From Segatella oris (GTDB lineage: Bacteria; Bacteroidota; Bacteroidia; Bacteroidales; Bacteroidaceae): 64,000 nt of DNA. The notes beneath the pieces were generated by a model. That model saw only the letters and a program-made list of their open reading frames with translations, did not search any database and was not told where the DNA came from. The position numbers and the translations under genes were made by a program. The stretch spans positions 248,001 through 312,000 of the forward strand of contig NZ_LR134384.1 of assembly GCF_900637655.1 (NCBI RefSeq), read 5' to 3'. This document shows positions 25,684 through 34,963 of the stretch, piece by piece (the first letter of the stretch is position 1; each line of letters starts with the position of its first letter).

Positions 25684-26466
25684 ATGAAAGGAAAAGCGAA
25701 TATGAATGACATGGTTGACGAGAAGAAAGTCATCATAGAGTTGCAGAATGTGAAGCGAGACTTTATGGTTGGTGACGAACTTGTGCATGCCTTGCGTGGC
25801 GTTTCGTTCAAGATTATGAAGGGGGAATTCGTTACAATCATGGGTAAATCCGGCTCAGGAAAGTCTACATTGCTCAATCAGTTGGGCTGTCTTGACACGC
25901 CAAGTAGTGGAGAATATTATTTAGATGGCATCTCTGTGCGCAATATGTCAAGGAGTCAGAGAGCGGTTCTGCGTAATAGAAAGATTGGTTTTATATTCCA
26001 GAACTATAACCTTCTGCCCAAGACGACGAGCGTGGAGAACGTGGAACTGCCGCTGATGTATAATGCAAGCGTGTCTGCAGAAGAGCGGACGGCGCGTGCA
26101 ATAGAGGCATTAAAGGCTGTGGGATTGGGCGAACGACTCTATCATAAGTCTAATCAGATGTCGGGAGGACAGATGCAACGTGTGGCTATTGCACGTGCAT
26201 TGGTCAACAATCCGGCGGTGATTCTGGCCGATGAAGCAACAGGTAACCTTGATACTCGTACCTCGTTTGAGATTCTTGTGCTGTTCCAGAAACTGCATGC
26301 AGAGGGTAGAACCATCATATTTGTAACCCATAATCCTGATATAGCCCGTTATTCCAGCCGGAATATCCAGTTACGTGACGGTAGAGTTATCAGTGATGAG
26401 TATAACAACAACATTCAGAGTGCAGCGGAAGGACTGGCTGCCTTGCCTGCAAACTCTGATGAATAA
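25684..26466 (+). CDS. MacB-type ABC transporter ATP-binding protein, 260 aa
   Basis: Walker A (MGKSGSGKSTLLN), signature (SGGQMQRVAIARAL) and Walker B (VILADEATGNLD) are intact; FVTHNPDIARYSSRNIQLRD is the switch His region of the MacB/LolD group. An in-frame ATG at 25702 is an alternative start that removes six residues. The gene begins 12 bases after the adaptor gene and ends 14 before the permease. Unlike E. coli MacB, ATPase and permease are separate polypeptides. Confidence 0.94.
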   Translation: MKGKANMNDMVDEKKVIIELQNVKRDFMVGDELVHALRGVSFKIMKGEFVTIMGKSGSGKSTLLNQLGCLDTPSSGEYYLDGISVRNMSRSQRAVLRNRKIGFIFQNYNLLPKTTSVENVELPLMYNASVSAEERTARAIEALKAVGLGERLYHKSNQMSGGQMQRVAIARALVNNPAVILADEATGNLDTRTSFEILVLFQKLHAEGRTIIFVTHNPDIARYSSRNIQLRDGRVISDEYNNNIQSAAEGLAALPANSDE

Positions 26467-26480
26467 AACAGCTGTTCATT

Positions 26481-27719
26481 ATGAATTATATCAATCTTAT
26501 TAAGATAGCAGTACGCGCAATCCTTGCAAATAAGATGCGATCTTTCCTCACTGCGTTGGGCATTATCATTGGAGTGGCATCGGTTATCACGATGCTTGCC
26601 ATCGGACAAGGCTCCAAAAAGAGCATTCAAGAGAATGTAGCGCAGATGGGATCTAATATGATTATGATTCATCCAGGTGCTGATATGCGAGGCGGTGTGC
26701 GTCAAGATGCCTCTTCAATGGAGACATTAAAGATGCAGGACTATAACAATATCAAGGATCAATGCGATTATATCAAAGCGATAAGTCCAGTGGTAAGCAG
26801 TAACGGTCAATGGATTTATGGCAACAACAACACACCTTCGAGCATCTATGGGGTTAATCAAGACTATTTGGAAATACGTCAGTTGAGTGTTGAAGACGGT
26901 GAGATGTTCACCGAAAATGACATTAAAGGCGCTGCGAAAGTATGCGTTGTAGGGCAAACAGTGGTAGATAATCTGTTTTCTAATGGGGCAGATCCCGTCG
27001 GTAAAGTGGTTCGTTTCGGGTCTATTCCCTTTCGTATCGTGGGCGTACTCAAGAAGAAAGGCTATAATTCTATGGGCATGGATCAGGACGATTTGGTGCT
27101 TGCGCCATATACAACTGTGATGAAACGTATCCTTGCTCAAACCTATTTAAGTGAGATACAGTGTTCTGCTATCACGGAAGACCTTACAGAAAAGGCCATA
27201 GAACAACTTACAGAAATACTGCGTAGGGACCATAAATTAAAGGATGCTACTGACACTTCAGAGGCTGATGCCGATGACTTTAACATCCGATCTCAGGAAG
27301 AACTATCTTCAATGATGAACTCGACGACCGACACAATGACTGTTCTTCTGGGCTGTGTCGCAGGGATTTCGCTGATAGTTGGAGGCATTGGAATCATGAA
27401 TATCATGTATGTTTCGGTGACAGAACGCACTCGTGAGATTGGTCTTCGTATGAGTGTAGGTGCCCGTGGCGTTGATATTCTGAATCAGTTCCTTATCGAA
27501 GCCATCTTACTTAGCGTCACGGGAGGTCTTATTGGCGTAGTAATTGGCATCGGAGCATCGTATAGTGTCAAGCTGATAGCACATTGGCCAATCTATATTC
27601 AAGCTTGGAGTATCGTCATGAGCTTTGCTGTTTGCACGCTCACCGGTGTGTTCTTCGGTTGGTATCCGGCCAAGAAAGCGGCGCAATTAGACCCTATTGA
27701 GGCCATTAGATATGAGTAA
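26481..27719 (+). CDS. MacB-type ABC transporter permease, 412 aa
   Basis: The architecture is one N-terminal membrane helix (SFLTALGIIIGVASVITMLAI), a periplasmic MacB_PCD domain of about 230 residues, and an FtsX domain with three helices (VLLGCVAGISLIVGGIGIMN, LLSVTGGLIGVVIGIGASY, IVMSFAVCTLTGVFFG). The conserved cytoplasmic segment VTERTREIGLRMSVGAR and the ending PAKKAAQLDPIEAIRYE are family hallmarks. It works as a dimer with the ATPase and the MacA-like adaptor as a mechanotransmission pump. Confidence 0.94.
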   Translation: MNYINLIKIAVRAILANKMRSFLTALGIIIGVASVITMLAIGQGSKKSIQENVAQMGSNMIMIHPGADMRGGVRQDASSMETLKMQDYNNIKDQCDYIKAISPVVSSNGQWIYGNNNTPSSIYGVNQDYLEIRQLSVEDGEMFTENDIKGAAKVCVVGQTVVDNLFSNGADPVGKVVRFGSIPFRIVGVLKKKGYNSMGMDQDDLVLAPYTTVMKRILAQTYLSEIQCSAITEDLTEKAIEQLTEILRRDHKLKDATDTSEADADDFNIRSQEELSSMMNSTTDTMTVLLGCVAGISLIVGGIGIMNIMYVSVTERTREIGLRMSVGARGVDILNQFLIEAILLSVTGGLIGVVIGIGASYSVKLIAHWPIYIQAWSIVMSFAVCTLTGVFFGWYPAKKAAQLDPIEAIRYE

Positions 27720-27750
27720 GCAGGAGGCAGAAAGGCTCTTGCCAAAAGAT

Positions 27751-27820
27751 AACCCCCAGTCTTTTGCTTTGTTTTGGCATGCAAGTTTGCGGGCAAAGTC
27801 AAAGCAAAAGATTAGGGGTT
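27751..27820. terminator. Long bidirectional hairpin between efflux operon and pepD
   Basis: The 21-base arms 27751-27771 and 27800-27820 match at 19 positions, one of the two exceptions being a G-U pair; the loop is 28 bases. Arms begin AACCCCCAGTC and end GATTAGGGGTT. It lies between convergent genes. Confidence 0.7.
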
Positions 27821-27853
27821 AAATTATTCTTATGAGTTGAAACAGGTTCCTAT

Positions 27854-29314
27854 TTATTTCTCCGGCACTTCAATAAGCACTTGTTTCAACAGTTTCCAGA
27901 AAGGTTCTACGGTTGAAATCTGGCAACGTTCATTAGTTGTGTGAGGGCTAAGAAGCGTTGGACCGAGGCTGACAACATCCATGTTAGGATATTTTTCCAA
28001 GATAACAGAACACTCAAGTCCTGCGTGATCAACCTGCACAATCGCCTCTTTGCCATTCTGTTCCTTATAGATACGTTTCAGCATGTTAAGGATTTCGCTG
28101 TTTGGATTGGGGTCCCAACCGCCATAACTGCCGCTGGCTTCAACTTTCATTCCAGCCATGTTGAAACAGCTTTCGAGTGTCTTTACAGCATAATCTTTCA
28201 TGTCTTCGCGTGATGAACGCACAAGAATCTTGAAGGCAGCCTTGCCATTTTCTATTTTAATAATGGCCAAGTTGCTCGATGTTTCAACGACATCGGGATA
28301 GGCAGGTATCATTCGAACCACCCCATTATGACATGCATAGATAGCATCAATGAGGTTATCTTGTATCTCAACAGGCACTTCTGTCTTCGGAGTTTCTACC
28401 TTTTCAGCAAAGAATTCAATGTTTTCTTCGATGTATTTGTATTCATCTTCGAAGTCAGCTTTCCAGTCTTCAACAAGTGCTTTCACTGCTTCTACGTTCT
28501 CTTTAGGCATGGTCAGCACGACTTCTGCCTTGAAAGGAATGGCGTTTCTCATGTTACCTCCGTTCCAAGAAACCAGGCGAGCTTCGCAGGTTTCAATGGC
28601 TTCGCGCACGAAACGCACCATGAGTTTGTTTGCATTTGCACGCCCCTCATGGATTTCCAAGCCTGAATGTCCGCCTCGAAGTCCTTTCAGTGTGACCTTC
28701 AATGCTGCGTCTTCAGGGTCAGTTTCCACCTCTTTATAATCAAGAGTTGTATCGACATCCACACCACCGGCACTGCCAATGACGAACTTACCCCACATCT
28801 CTGAGTCGAGATTGAGCATGATGTCGCCATTCAATTCGCCTTTAGGCAGGTCGTTTGCACCAAACATTCCGGTTTCTTCATCGGCTGTGATGAGGCCTTC
28901 AACAGGGCCATGTTGCAAGTCGGTTGCCTCCATAACGGCCATGATTGCAGCTACACCTAAGCCGTTGTCGGCACCAAGTGTGGTTCCTTTTGCTCTCACC
29001 CAACCCTCTCCATCGATATAGGTTTCGATTGGATCTGTTTCGAAATTGTGATTACTTTCAGGCGACTTCTGAGGTACCATGTCCATATGTGCCTGCATAA
29101 GTACAACTTTTCGACGCTCCATTCCAGGCGTTGCAGGCTTCTTCATGACGATATTGTTGCCCTCATCTATAAAAGCTTCAATCCCCACTCGCTTTGCAAA
29201 GTCGAGCAAGAACTGCTGAACTTTCTCCAAATGGCCTGAAGGACGTGGGACCTTTGTCAATGCATCGAAGTTTCGCCAGATGCAACTTGGCTGTAGATTT
29301 GCAATTTCATTCAT
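27854..29314 (-). CDS. pepD: Aminoacyl-histidine dipeptidase (peptidase D, M20C), 486 aa
   Basis: Metal ligands and catalytic residues are visible in order: VLMQAHMDMVPQK, TTLGADNGLGVAAIMAV, ITADEETGMFGA, MLNLDSEMWG and, near the end, VSLGPTLLSPHTTNERC. The lid-domain segment LKGLRGGHSGLEIHEGRAN is typical of M20C. Length matches E. coli PepD (485). It is a cytoplasmic di-zinc dipeptidase cleaving Xaa-His and other dipeptides, serving peptide nutrition in a proteolytic organism. The next gene on the same strand upstream ends 24 bases before its start, so the two could share a transcript. Confidence 0.95.
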   Translation of the reverse strand: MNEIANLQPSCIWRNFDALTKVPRPSGHLEKVQQFLLDFAKRVGIEAFIDEGNNIVMKKPATPGMERRKVVLMQAHMDMVPQKSPESNHNFETDPIETYIDGEGWVRAKGTTLGADNGLGVAAIMAVMEATDLQHGPVEGLITADEETGMFGANDLPKGELNGDIMLNLDSEMWGKFVIGSAGGVDVDTTLDYKEVETDPEDAALKVTLKGLRGGHSGLEIHEGRANANKLMVRFVREAIETCEARLVSWNGGNMRNAIPFKAEVVLTMPKENVEAVKALVEDWKADFEDEYKYIEENIEFFAEKVETPKTEVPVEIQDNLIDAIYACHNGVVRMIPAYPDVVETSSNLAIIKIENGKAAFKILVRSSREDMKDYAVKTLESCFNMAGMKVEASGSYGGWDPNPNSEILNMLKRIYKEQNGKEAIVQVDHAGLECSVILEKYPNMDVVSLGPTLLSPHTTNERCQISTVEPFWKLLKQVLIEVPEK

Positions 29315-29338
29315 AATATAATGATTTAATAGATTGGA

Positions 29339-30337
29339 TTATTCATGTTGAACAGTGTCGTTTCGCTTGGTGAATGCCAATGCTAACCAGGCGTAGAGGC
29401 CCAGCAGAACGACGAGAAGAGTCTGCACACTATGCACGATAAGAACGAAATAAAGGGCATCAGTTTCGCCCACACCATAAAGGATAAGCATCGTCTTTAC
29501 GGCGAAATGCCATGGCCCTGCACCGTTGGGTGTAGGCACAATCACGGCGATGCTGCCCACGATAAAGGTAACCAATGCGCAGGAAAGTGACAGCCCCGAG
29601 GTGGCTTTGAAACAGAAGAACGTGAGGTAATAGTGCATGAAATAACTTCCCCAAATAGCTATGGTGTAGAAGAGGAAAAGCGGTACATTGTGCACATCTT
29701 TCAACGAACTGACCCCTTGCCAGATACCTTTGAGCGTGCCTTTCACCTTATTTATAAAGCGCAACCGACGGAGAAGATAGTAGAGCAGAATAAGAACTGC
29801 GACGCCACAGACGGCAGTAACCAACCAACCTGCAAGCGAGAAATTGGTAAAGAGGGTATCAATCCGCGTACCGGTTTTGTCAAAGAAACGCGTAAAAACG
29901 GGTATCTGAGAAAGAAAAGTGAGCAGTGCAATCAGCAGAACAAGCAGGGAATCAATGGCACGTTCGGTCACTACAGTGCCTATGGCCTTGGGAAAAGAAA
30001 CGCCATCATAATGCTTCAGCACGCCGCAACGGGCGAATTCGCCCATTCGGGGCACGATAAGACTGACGGCATATGACAGGAAAATAGAATAAACAGCAGT
30101 CGAAGTGCGGGGCTTTTCACCGATAGGTTCAAGCGTCTGTCGCCAGCGCCAACCGCGAAAGGCCTGTGCCGATATGCCGAAAGGAAACGACAACAGCATC
30201 CACATCCAGTTCATCTTGTGGAACAGAACGTCGCTGATGCTGTGGAAATCGAAATCGCGATACATCCAATAAAGAATGACTCCGCCGAGCAATAACGGCA
30301 GAACAATCTTAATGAATTTAGCTGATAGTTTCTTCAC
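29339..30337 (-). CDS. Flippase-like/LPG_synthase_TM domain membrane protein, 332 aa
   Basis: About eight membrane segments are visible (IVLPLLLGGVILYWMY, MLLSFPFGISAQAF, AVSLIVPRMGEFARCGVL, LLVLLIALLTFLSQIPV and others). GWRWRQTLEP and VPRMGEFARC followed by VPTPNGAGPWHFAV are characteristic of the UPF0104/lysylphosphatidylglycerol synthase transmembrane family. The aminoacyl-transferase half of MprF is absent, so it is a stand-alone membrane part, possibly a lipid or glycolipid translocase. A minus-strand -7 box TAAATTTG lies at 30364-30357. Confidence 0.88.
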   Translation of the reverse strand: MKKLSAKFIKIVLPLLLGGVILYWMYRDFDFHSISDVLFHKMNWMWMLLSFPFGISAQAFRGWRWRQTLEPIGEKPRTSTAVYSIFLSYAVSLIVPRMGEFARCGVLKHYDGVSFPKAIGTVVTERAIDSLLVLLIALLTFLSQIPVFTRFFDKTGTRIDTLFTNFSLAGWLVTAVCGVAVLILLYYLLRRLRFINKVKGTLKGIWQGVSSLKDVHNVPLFLFYTIAIWGSYFMHYYLTFFCFKATSGLSLSCALVTFIVGSIAVIVPTPNGAGPWHFAVKTMLILYGVGETDALYFVLIVHSVQTLLVVLLGLYAWLALAFTKRNDTVQHE

Positions 30338-30465
30338 TTTCTACTATTTAATGTTACAAATTTAGATAAAATAGATTAAATAGAAGCATGAAGAACGATG
30401 TTTAACGAAATTAAATAAACCCATTTCTGTGTTTATATCCATGCTGATGTCTATGGTGTAAACTT

Positions 30466-30826
30466 CTTTACAAAAGCCTTTTGGAGAGTGGCCTCGCTGA
30501 AAAATAAAAGTCACTCGGGCGTAAATACGCAAGTTTTGAGGGCGTTTGGTAAGATGTTGAGAATGAGATTGTTAAGTCATCAAGTTCAAAATATGAGCAA
30601 AAATGTGATGAAGAGATGTGCTCATTTGACGCTGGTTGCATTGTCATCTGCGTCAAAATAGGCTGTAAAGTGATGCGAATGGCGCGGTGATTTGATGCAA
30701 AAAGCGGCCTAAAGTGACTTGAATTGTGAAAAAACAGGATGCTTGTTGCGCATTCAAGACTGTTTTGTGAGTTGATTTTAGGTTTTGAGAAGCGATTTCA
30801 TTTCTATTTCATCAAATTTCAAAGGC
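30466..30826 (-). repeat. Dispersed intergenic element with 22-base-period array, locus 4
   Basis: Five units stand exactly 22 bases apart: 30627 (TGACGCT), 30649 (TGCGTCA), 30671 (TGATGCG), 30693 (TGATGCA) and 30715 (TGACTTG). The shared AATACGCAAGTTTTGAGGG block is at the left (about 30524) and TTTCATTTCTATTTCATCAA near the right end (about 30798), confirming reverse orientation relative to 53854-54253. Confidence 0.85.
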
Positions 30827-30938
30827 CGTTTTCTTAGCAGTAAATTTTTACATTTTCAACTTAAAAGGAAACTTAAGTTACAGTGTAATTCGCCTTGTGG
30901 TTAGGAGCTGTTTTCATGAGATTACAATGTAAATAGAA

Positions 30939-31222
30939 ACTTTCAGTAGCTTGGAAAGCTACAGCACAGTCAGTAATGTCGAATTTATTTAATGCATAAT
31001 GCACAATGCATGATGTATAATTTTTAATGTTGAATGTGGAGTGTTGAATGGTAGTTAATTCATAATTCACAATGCATAATGCATAATTTTTAATGTTGAA
31101 TGAGGAGTGTTGGATTGTGGTTAATTCATAATGCACAATGTATAATGCATAATTACGAAGTGAGTTATAACTAATTTCTTTGCAAGTTAGCTCTCCCCTC
31201 CTTGGGAGGGGCTGGGGGAGGT
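30939..31222 (+). repeat. Composite repeat island: hairpin, 66-base units x3, one 44-base unit
   Basis: GTAGCTTGGAAAGCTAC forms a small hairpin near 30943. AT-rich units beginning TAAT(G/T)CATAAT start at 30990, 31056 and 31122 (66-base period). ATTACGAAGTGAGTTATAAC links them to one GC-rich unit starting GCAAGTTAGCTCTCCCCTCC near 31180. The same parts recur at 46503-47147 and 62099-62271. Confidence 0.8.
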
Positions 31223-31245
31223 AATTCATTTCTCTCTGCTTTCTC

Positions 31246-31276
31246 TTGCATCTTTGCGTTTTTTTTCTTATCTTTG
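31246..31276 (+). promoter_or_regulatory. Promoter of the MATE gene
   Basis: TTG (31246-31248) and TATCTTTG (31269-31276) are 20 bases apart. This places the transcript start near 31281 and excludes the longer open frame beginning at 31246 as the coding region. Confidence 0.7.
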
Positions 31277-31380
31277 CCGCGCTGTTATATAGGTCTGTAA
31301 TGGGTCAGACGTTTCTACCGGCTACCGCAAATAGCCGTCTATGGCAGTTATTATATAATGTAGAAACAGAAAACAACAAG

Positions 31381-32727
31381 ATGAATCGATTTGGAAAGTA
31401 CACCGTACAGTATCCTCATTTGGTGCGCCTTGGCGTGCCTATCACCGTGGGACAGCTTGGAACTATTATTCTTGGATTTGCCGATACGCTGATGATTGGC
31501 CGCCATTCCCTACAGGAATTGGCTGCCGCAAGCTTTGTTACGAATATGTTTACGCTTGCTCTGCTCTTCGGACTTGGCTTTTCCTATGGGCTGACGCCTA
31601 TCATTGGGAAACTTTACGGGCAGGAAAAGAAGAGTGAGATTGGCGCCGCTTTGAAGAATGGTTTGGCTGCAGGAGCTGTGCTTACTCTCGTGTTAATGGG
31701 CGCAATGGGGCTGCTTTATCTCAACTTGAGCAATCTCGGACAGCCCGAAGAACTATTGCCTTTGATGCGTCCTTACTTCATTGTGAATTTGATTTCGATA
31801 CCGTTTGTCATCGGTTTCAACACGTTTAAGCAGTTCTATGACGGTAAAACGGAGACCGTAGTGCCCATGACTGTGATGATTTGCGGTAATCTTTTGAACA
31901 TCATAGGCAATTATCTTTTGATCTATGGTAAGTTGGGTTTGCCCGAATGGGGACTCTTCGGAGCTGGTGTTTCAACAATGGTTTCACGCTTGTTCATGTG
32001 TTTGATGCTCGTGATTTTATTCTTTCGTCCTCGCTATTCGGCTTATAGGAGGGGCTTTGTGCAGGCGAGTGTCAATACCAAGGACTTCGTTTATCAGAAC
32101 AAACAAGGCTGGCCTTTGGCATTACAATTAGGTATGGAGACCGCAGCTTTCAGCTTGTCGAGTGTCATGGTGGGCTGGATTGGCACCGTGCCTCTTGCTG
32201 CTCATCAGGTGATGTTGACCATCAGCCAGCTCGGTTACATGTTATATTATGGTATGGCTGCAGCCGTTGCCATCCGCGTGAGCTATTATCATGGACAGAA
32301 AAACTATGCAAATGCCGACAATACTGCAAGTGCAGGACTTCAGCTTATTCTGTTGATGGGCGTTGCAATCAGCATCCCTATCTTCCTCTTCCGCCATGTA
32401 ATCGGCGGATTGTTCACCAATTCCAATGAGGTCGTTGGTATGGTGTCGTTGACGATTATTCCGTTCATCATCTATCAATTCGGCGACGGTATGCAGTCCA
32501 ATTATGCCAATGCACTGCGCGGTTTGTCGAATGTGAAGCCGCTGATGTTCGTGGCTTTCGTTGCTTACTTCGTCATAACGCTGCCTTTAGGCTATTTCTT
32601 CGGCATCTGTCTCGACGGAGGATTGGTGGGCATCTGGAGCGCTTTCCCCTTTGGTTTGACCATAGCGGGCGTGCTTTACTGGCTCTTTTTCCGCCGCACT
32701 TTACGTAGAGAAGCCCGTTTGATTTAG
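31381..32727 (+). CDS. MATE family efflux transporter, 448 aa
   Basis: The ATG at 31381 starts MNRFGKYTVQYPHLVRLGVP, followed by ITVGQLGTIILGFADTLMIG, the first helix and conserved region of NorM-type MATE exporters. Twelve hydrophobic segments follow in two halves, with GMETAAFSLSSVMVGWIGTV opening the second half and HQVMLTISQLGYMLYYG after it. It exports cationic compounds using an H+ or Na+ gradient; substrate is not predictable. A 100-base leader follows the promoter. Confidence 0.93.
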   Translation: MNRFGKYTVQYPHLVRLGVPITVGQLGTIILGFADTLMIGRHSLQELAAASFVTNMFTLALLFGLGFSYGLTPIIGKLYGQEKKSEIGAALKNGLAAGAVLTLVLMGAMGLLYLNLSNLGQPEELLPLMRPYFIVNLISIPFVIGFNTFKQFYDGKTETVVPMTVMICGNLLNIIGNYLLIYGKLGLPEWGLFGAGVSTMVSRLFMCLMLVILFFRPRYSAYRRGFVQASVNTKDFVYQNKQGWPLALQLGMETAAFSLSSVMVGWIGTVPLAAHQVMLTISQLGYMLYYGMAAAVAIRVSYYHGQKNYANADNTASAGLQLILLMGVAISIPIFLFRHVIGGLFTNSNEVVGMVSLTIIPFIIYQFGDGMQSNYANALRGLSNVKPLMFVAFVAYFVITLPLGYFFGICLDGGLVGIWSAFPFGLTIAGVLYWLFFRRTLRREARLI

Positions 32728-32769
32728 GTCAATAAAACGCAAGATTAATGAGATTAGAACTTAATTTGT

Positions 32770-32800
32770 TTGCGCACACAATATAATCTTTTTACCTTTG
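32770..32800 (+). promoter_or_regulatory. Promoter of the 25-residue peptide gene
   Basis: TTG (32770-32772) and TACCTTTG (32793-32800) have the standard 20-base spacing. Confidence 0.75.
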
Positions 32801-32845
32801 CATCGAAATAATTAAAGGATAACAATTAAAAGAAAGGTTAAGATT

Positions 32846-32923
32846 ATGGTAACGTTAATGGTATTTGCCGTTGTAGCAGTGATGATTGCACAGGCAATTA
32901 ATTTAAGTAGCAAGCTTCATTAA
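32846..32923 (+). CDS. Small single-span membrane peptide, 25 aa
   Basis: ATG at 32846 opens a 25-codon frame ending TAA (32921-32923). The peptide MVTLMVFAVVAVMIAQAINL plus SSKLH is one hydrophobic helix with a short polar, basic end, as in many functional small membrane proteins. It is too short for ordinary gene finding, but it has its own promoter (32770-32800), a 40-base leader and a dedicated terminator (32975-33011), making a complete monocistronic unit. No homologue is recognised. The alternative is that the RNA itself is the functional product. Confidence 0.65.
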   Translation: MVTLMVFAVVAVMIAQAINLSSKLH

Positions 32924-32974
32924 TAGCAGAAGCTGCTCTAAAAAGAAAGTTTTAGAAATTAAATAAAAAGGAAT

Positions 32975-33011
32975 GGCATGTCAGGGAAACTTCCCTGATG
33001 TGCCATTTTTT
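32975..33011 (+). terminator. Terminator of the small peptide gene
   Basis: GGCATGTCAGGGAA (32975-32988) pairs with TTCCCTGATGTGCC (32991-33004) through a very tight loop, with G-U pairs, and a run of T follows. Confidence 0.85.
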
Positions 33012-33023
33012 CATGCTTTTATT

Positions 33024-33053
33024 TTGCATGTTAAGTGATATTGCTTAATTTTG
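33024..33053 (+). promoter_or_regulatory. Promoter of rsmA
   Basis: TTG (33024-33026) and TAATTTTG (33046-33053) are 19 bases apart; rsmA starts 25 bases on. Confidence 0.65.
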
Positions 33054-33078
33054 TAACCCGATAAACAACGCAAACTGC

Positions 33079-33876
33079 ATGAAGTTAGTTAAAGCCAAGA
33101 AGAACCTTGGACAGCATTTCCTTACGGATTTGAATATCGCCAGGCGCATTGCAGACACTGTCGACGCTTGTCCTGACATCCCGGTACTTGAGATTGGGCC
33201 GGGAATGGGCGTGCTTACGCAATACTTAGTGACGAAAGACCGCGAGGTGAAAGCTGTCGAAATAGACAAAGAGTCGGTGGCATTTCTGCATGAGAACTAT
33301 CCCGAATTGCGTAATAATATTATTGGAGAAGACTTCCTTCGTATGGATCTTTGCAAGGTGTTTGAACGTAGGCCTTTCGTCTTAACAGGCAATTATCCCT
33401 ATGATATTTCATCGCAGATATTCTTCAAGATGCTTGATTATAAGGATTTGATACCATGTTGTACGGGGATGATACAGCGCGAAGTAGCTCTCCGTATGGC
33501 TTCAGAACCAGGCAATAAGGCTTATGGAATTCTCTCGGTTTTAATGCAGGCATGGTATAATGTGGAGTATCTTTTCACTGTGGATGAAACAGTTTTCAAT
33601 CCACCTCCAAAGGTAAAGAGTGCTGTTATCCGTATGATGCGTAATGAAGTAACCGATCTTGGCTGTGATGAACGACTCTTCAAGCGATTGGTGAAGACCG
33701 TTTTCAATCAGCGAAGAAAGATGCTTCGTGTCAGCATCAAGCAGATGTTTTCCAAGGAAAAGCCTGCAAGTGCGGAGTTCCTTACGTTGGATGTGATGAC
33801 CAAACGTCCCGAACAACTCAGCGTTCAGCAGTTTGTGGAGTTGACTAATCTTGTAGAAAGGGAGCTGTCTGTATGA
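33079..33876 (+). CDS. rsmA: 16S rRNA dimethyladenosine transferase, 265 aa
   Basis: KKNLGQHFLTDLNIARRIAD, VLEIGPGMGVLTQYL and LTGNYPYDISSQIFFKMLD are the SAM-binding and catalytic motifs of RsmA/KsgA (motif IV is NYPY rather than NLPY). FNPPPKVKSAVIRM and RRKMLRVSIK belong to the C-terminal domain. It dimethylates two adjacent adenines near the 3' end of 16S rRNA late in 30S assembly. Its stop overlaps the next start (ATGA), so translation is coupled to the fRMsr-like gene. Confidence 0.96.
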   Translation: MKLVKAKKNLGQHFLTDLNIARRIADTVDACPDIPVLEIGPGMGVLTQYLVTKDREVKAVEIDKESVAFLHENYPELRNNIIGEDFLRMDLCKVFERRPFVLTGNYPYDISSQIFFKMLDYKDLIPCCTGMIQREVALRMASEPGNKAYGILSVLMQAWYNVEYLFTVDETVFNPPPKVKSAVIRMMRNEVTDLGCDERLFKRLVKTVFNQRRKMLRVSIKQMFSKEKPASAEFLTLDVMTKRPEQLSVQQFVELTNLVERELSV

Positions 33877-34349
33877 TAATGAGTGCAAAAGAACAAACTT
33901 ATCAAACGCTTTGCAGACAGATAGAATGTCTTATTTCGGGTGAGAAAAACATCACAAGTGTGCTTGCCAATGTTGCTTCGGCATTGCATTTTGCCTTTCC
34001 CGAGCGTTTCTTTTGGACGGGATTTTATTTGGTTTGTGGTGAAGAACTGCAGCTTGGACCATTCCAAGGCACTGTGGCTTGCATGCATATTGCCCGTGGC
34101 CGTGGTGTGTGTGGGACCGCCTGGGCCGAAAACCGCACGCTGATTGTCGACGATGTAGAGGCTTTTCCAGGGCATATAGCTTGTTCTTCGCTTTCCCGTT
34201 CAGAAATAGTTGTGCCGCTTCATCGGTCGGATGGCAGTGTCTGGGCTGTCATGGATATTGACAGTAAGCAGCTTTCGGCCTTTGATTCTGCCGATGCTTA
34301 CAACCTCGAAAAGATTGAAAATATTTTAAGGAAACAGTTGGAAGAATGA
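33873..34349 (+). CDS. GAF-domain free methionine-(R)-sulfoxide reductase-like protein, 158 aa
   Basis: A single GAF domain fills the protein. The three cysteines of the fRMsr family are present: VACMHIARGRGVCG and FPGHIACSS, and the WTGFYLV and MDIDS segments also fit. These enzymes reduce free methionine-(R)-sulfoxide with thioredoxin. The start at 33873 overlaps the rsmA stop; ATG at 33879 (MSAKEQ) is an alternative. Its place after rsmA suggests a mixed housekeeping operon. Confidence 0.88.
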   Translation: MIMSAKEQTYQTLCRQIECLISGEKNITSVLANVASALHFAFPERFFWTGFYLVCGEELQLGPFQGTVACMHIARGRGVCGTAWAENRTLIVDDVEAFPGHIACSSLSRSEIVVPLHRSDGSVWAVMDIDSKQLSAFDSADAYNLEKIENILRKQLEE

Positions 34350-34368
34350 AAATTAATATCTAATTTTG
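34338..34368 (+). promoter_or_regulatory. Promoter of frr
   Basis: TTG (34338-34340) and TAATTTTG (34361-34368) are 20 bases apart; the TTG lies within the end of the preceding gene. Confidence 0.6.
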
Positions 34369-34394
34369 TCGTATAGAAACCAAAACAATGAGAT

Positions 34395-34955
34395 ATGATA
34401 GATGTTAAAGCAACATTAAGTGATGCACAAGAGCGCATGGAAATGGCCGCAATGTATCTTGCAGACGAGCTAACTCACATCCGTGCAGGCCGTGCTAACA
34501 CGGCAATTCTTGACGGAGTGAAGGTCGATTCCTATGGAAGTAAGGTGCCATTGAACCAAGTAGCCACCGTTTCTACGCCCGATGCACGCACGATTGCCAT
34601 TCGTCCTTGGGACAAGAAAGCTATTAAAGATATTGAAAAAGCTATCATGGACAGTGATGTCGGCATTACTCCTGAGAACAATGGTGAGGTGATTCGTCTT
34701 GGTATTCCACAGCCCACAGAGGAACGCCGCAAGGAACTTGTGAAGCAATGTAACAAGATTGGCGAGCGCACTAAAGTCGAAGTCCGCAATGTCCGCGGTG
34801 AAGTGAAAGACAAACTCAAGAAAGCTATTAAGGAAGGACTGTCAGAAGATCTCGAAAAAGATGCCGAAAACGATCTTCAGAAGGTTCATGATAAGTTTAT
34901 AAAGAAGATAGATGAACTTCTCACTGAAAAGCAGAAGGAAATCATGACCGTATAA
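34395..34955 (+). CDS. frr: Ribosome recycling factor, 186 aa
   Basis: The helical core has [20 protein letters not shown] near the start, then [33 protein letters not shown] and [15 protein letters not shown], and the final long helix ending in [17 protein letters not shown]. Length is exactly that expected. With EF-G it splits post-termination ribosomes. It precedes rsgA by eight bases, giving a ribosome-related operon. Confidence 0.97.
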   Translation: MIDVKATLSDAQERMEMAAMYLADELTHIRAGRANTAILDGVKVDSYGSKVPLNQVATVSTPDARTIAIRPWDKKAIKDIEKAIMDSDVGITPENNGEVIRLGIPQPTEERRKELVKQCNKIGERTKVEVRNVRGEVKDKLKKAIKEGLSEDLEKDAENDLQKVHDKFIKKIDELLTEKQKEIMTV

Positions 34956-34963
34956 ATAGCACA

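Noticed and set aside
30873..31229. Minus-strand frame encoding 22-residue repeats (also at 46447-46797 and 61963-62187)
   Set aside because: The 66-base period keeps any frame open; the frames start or end in repeat boundaries, lack promoters, and share only repeat-derived sequence.
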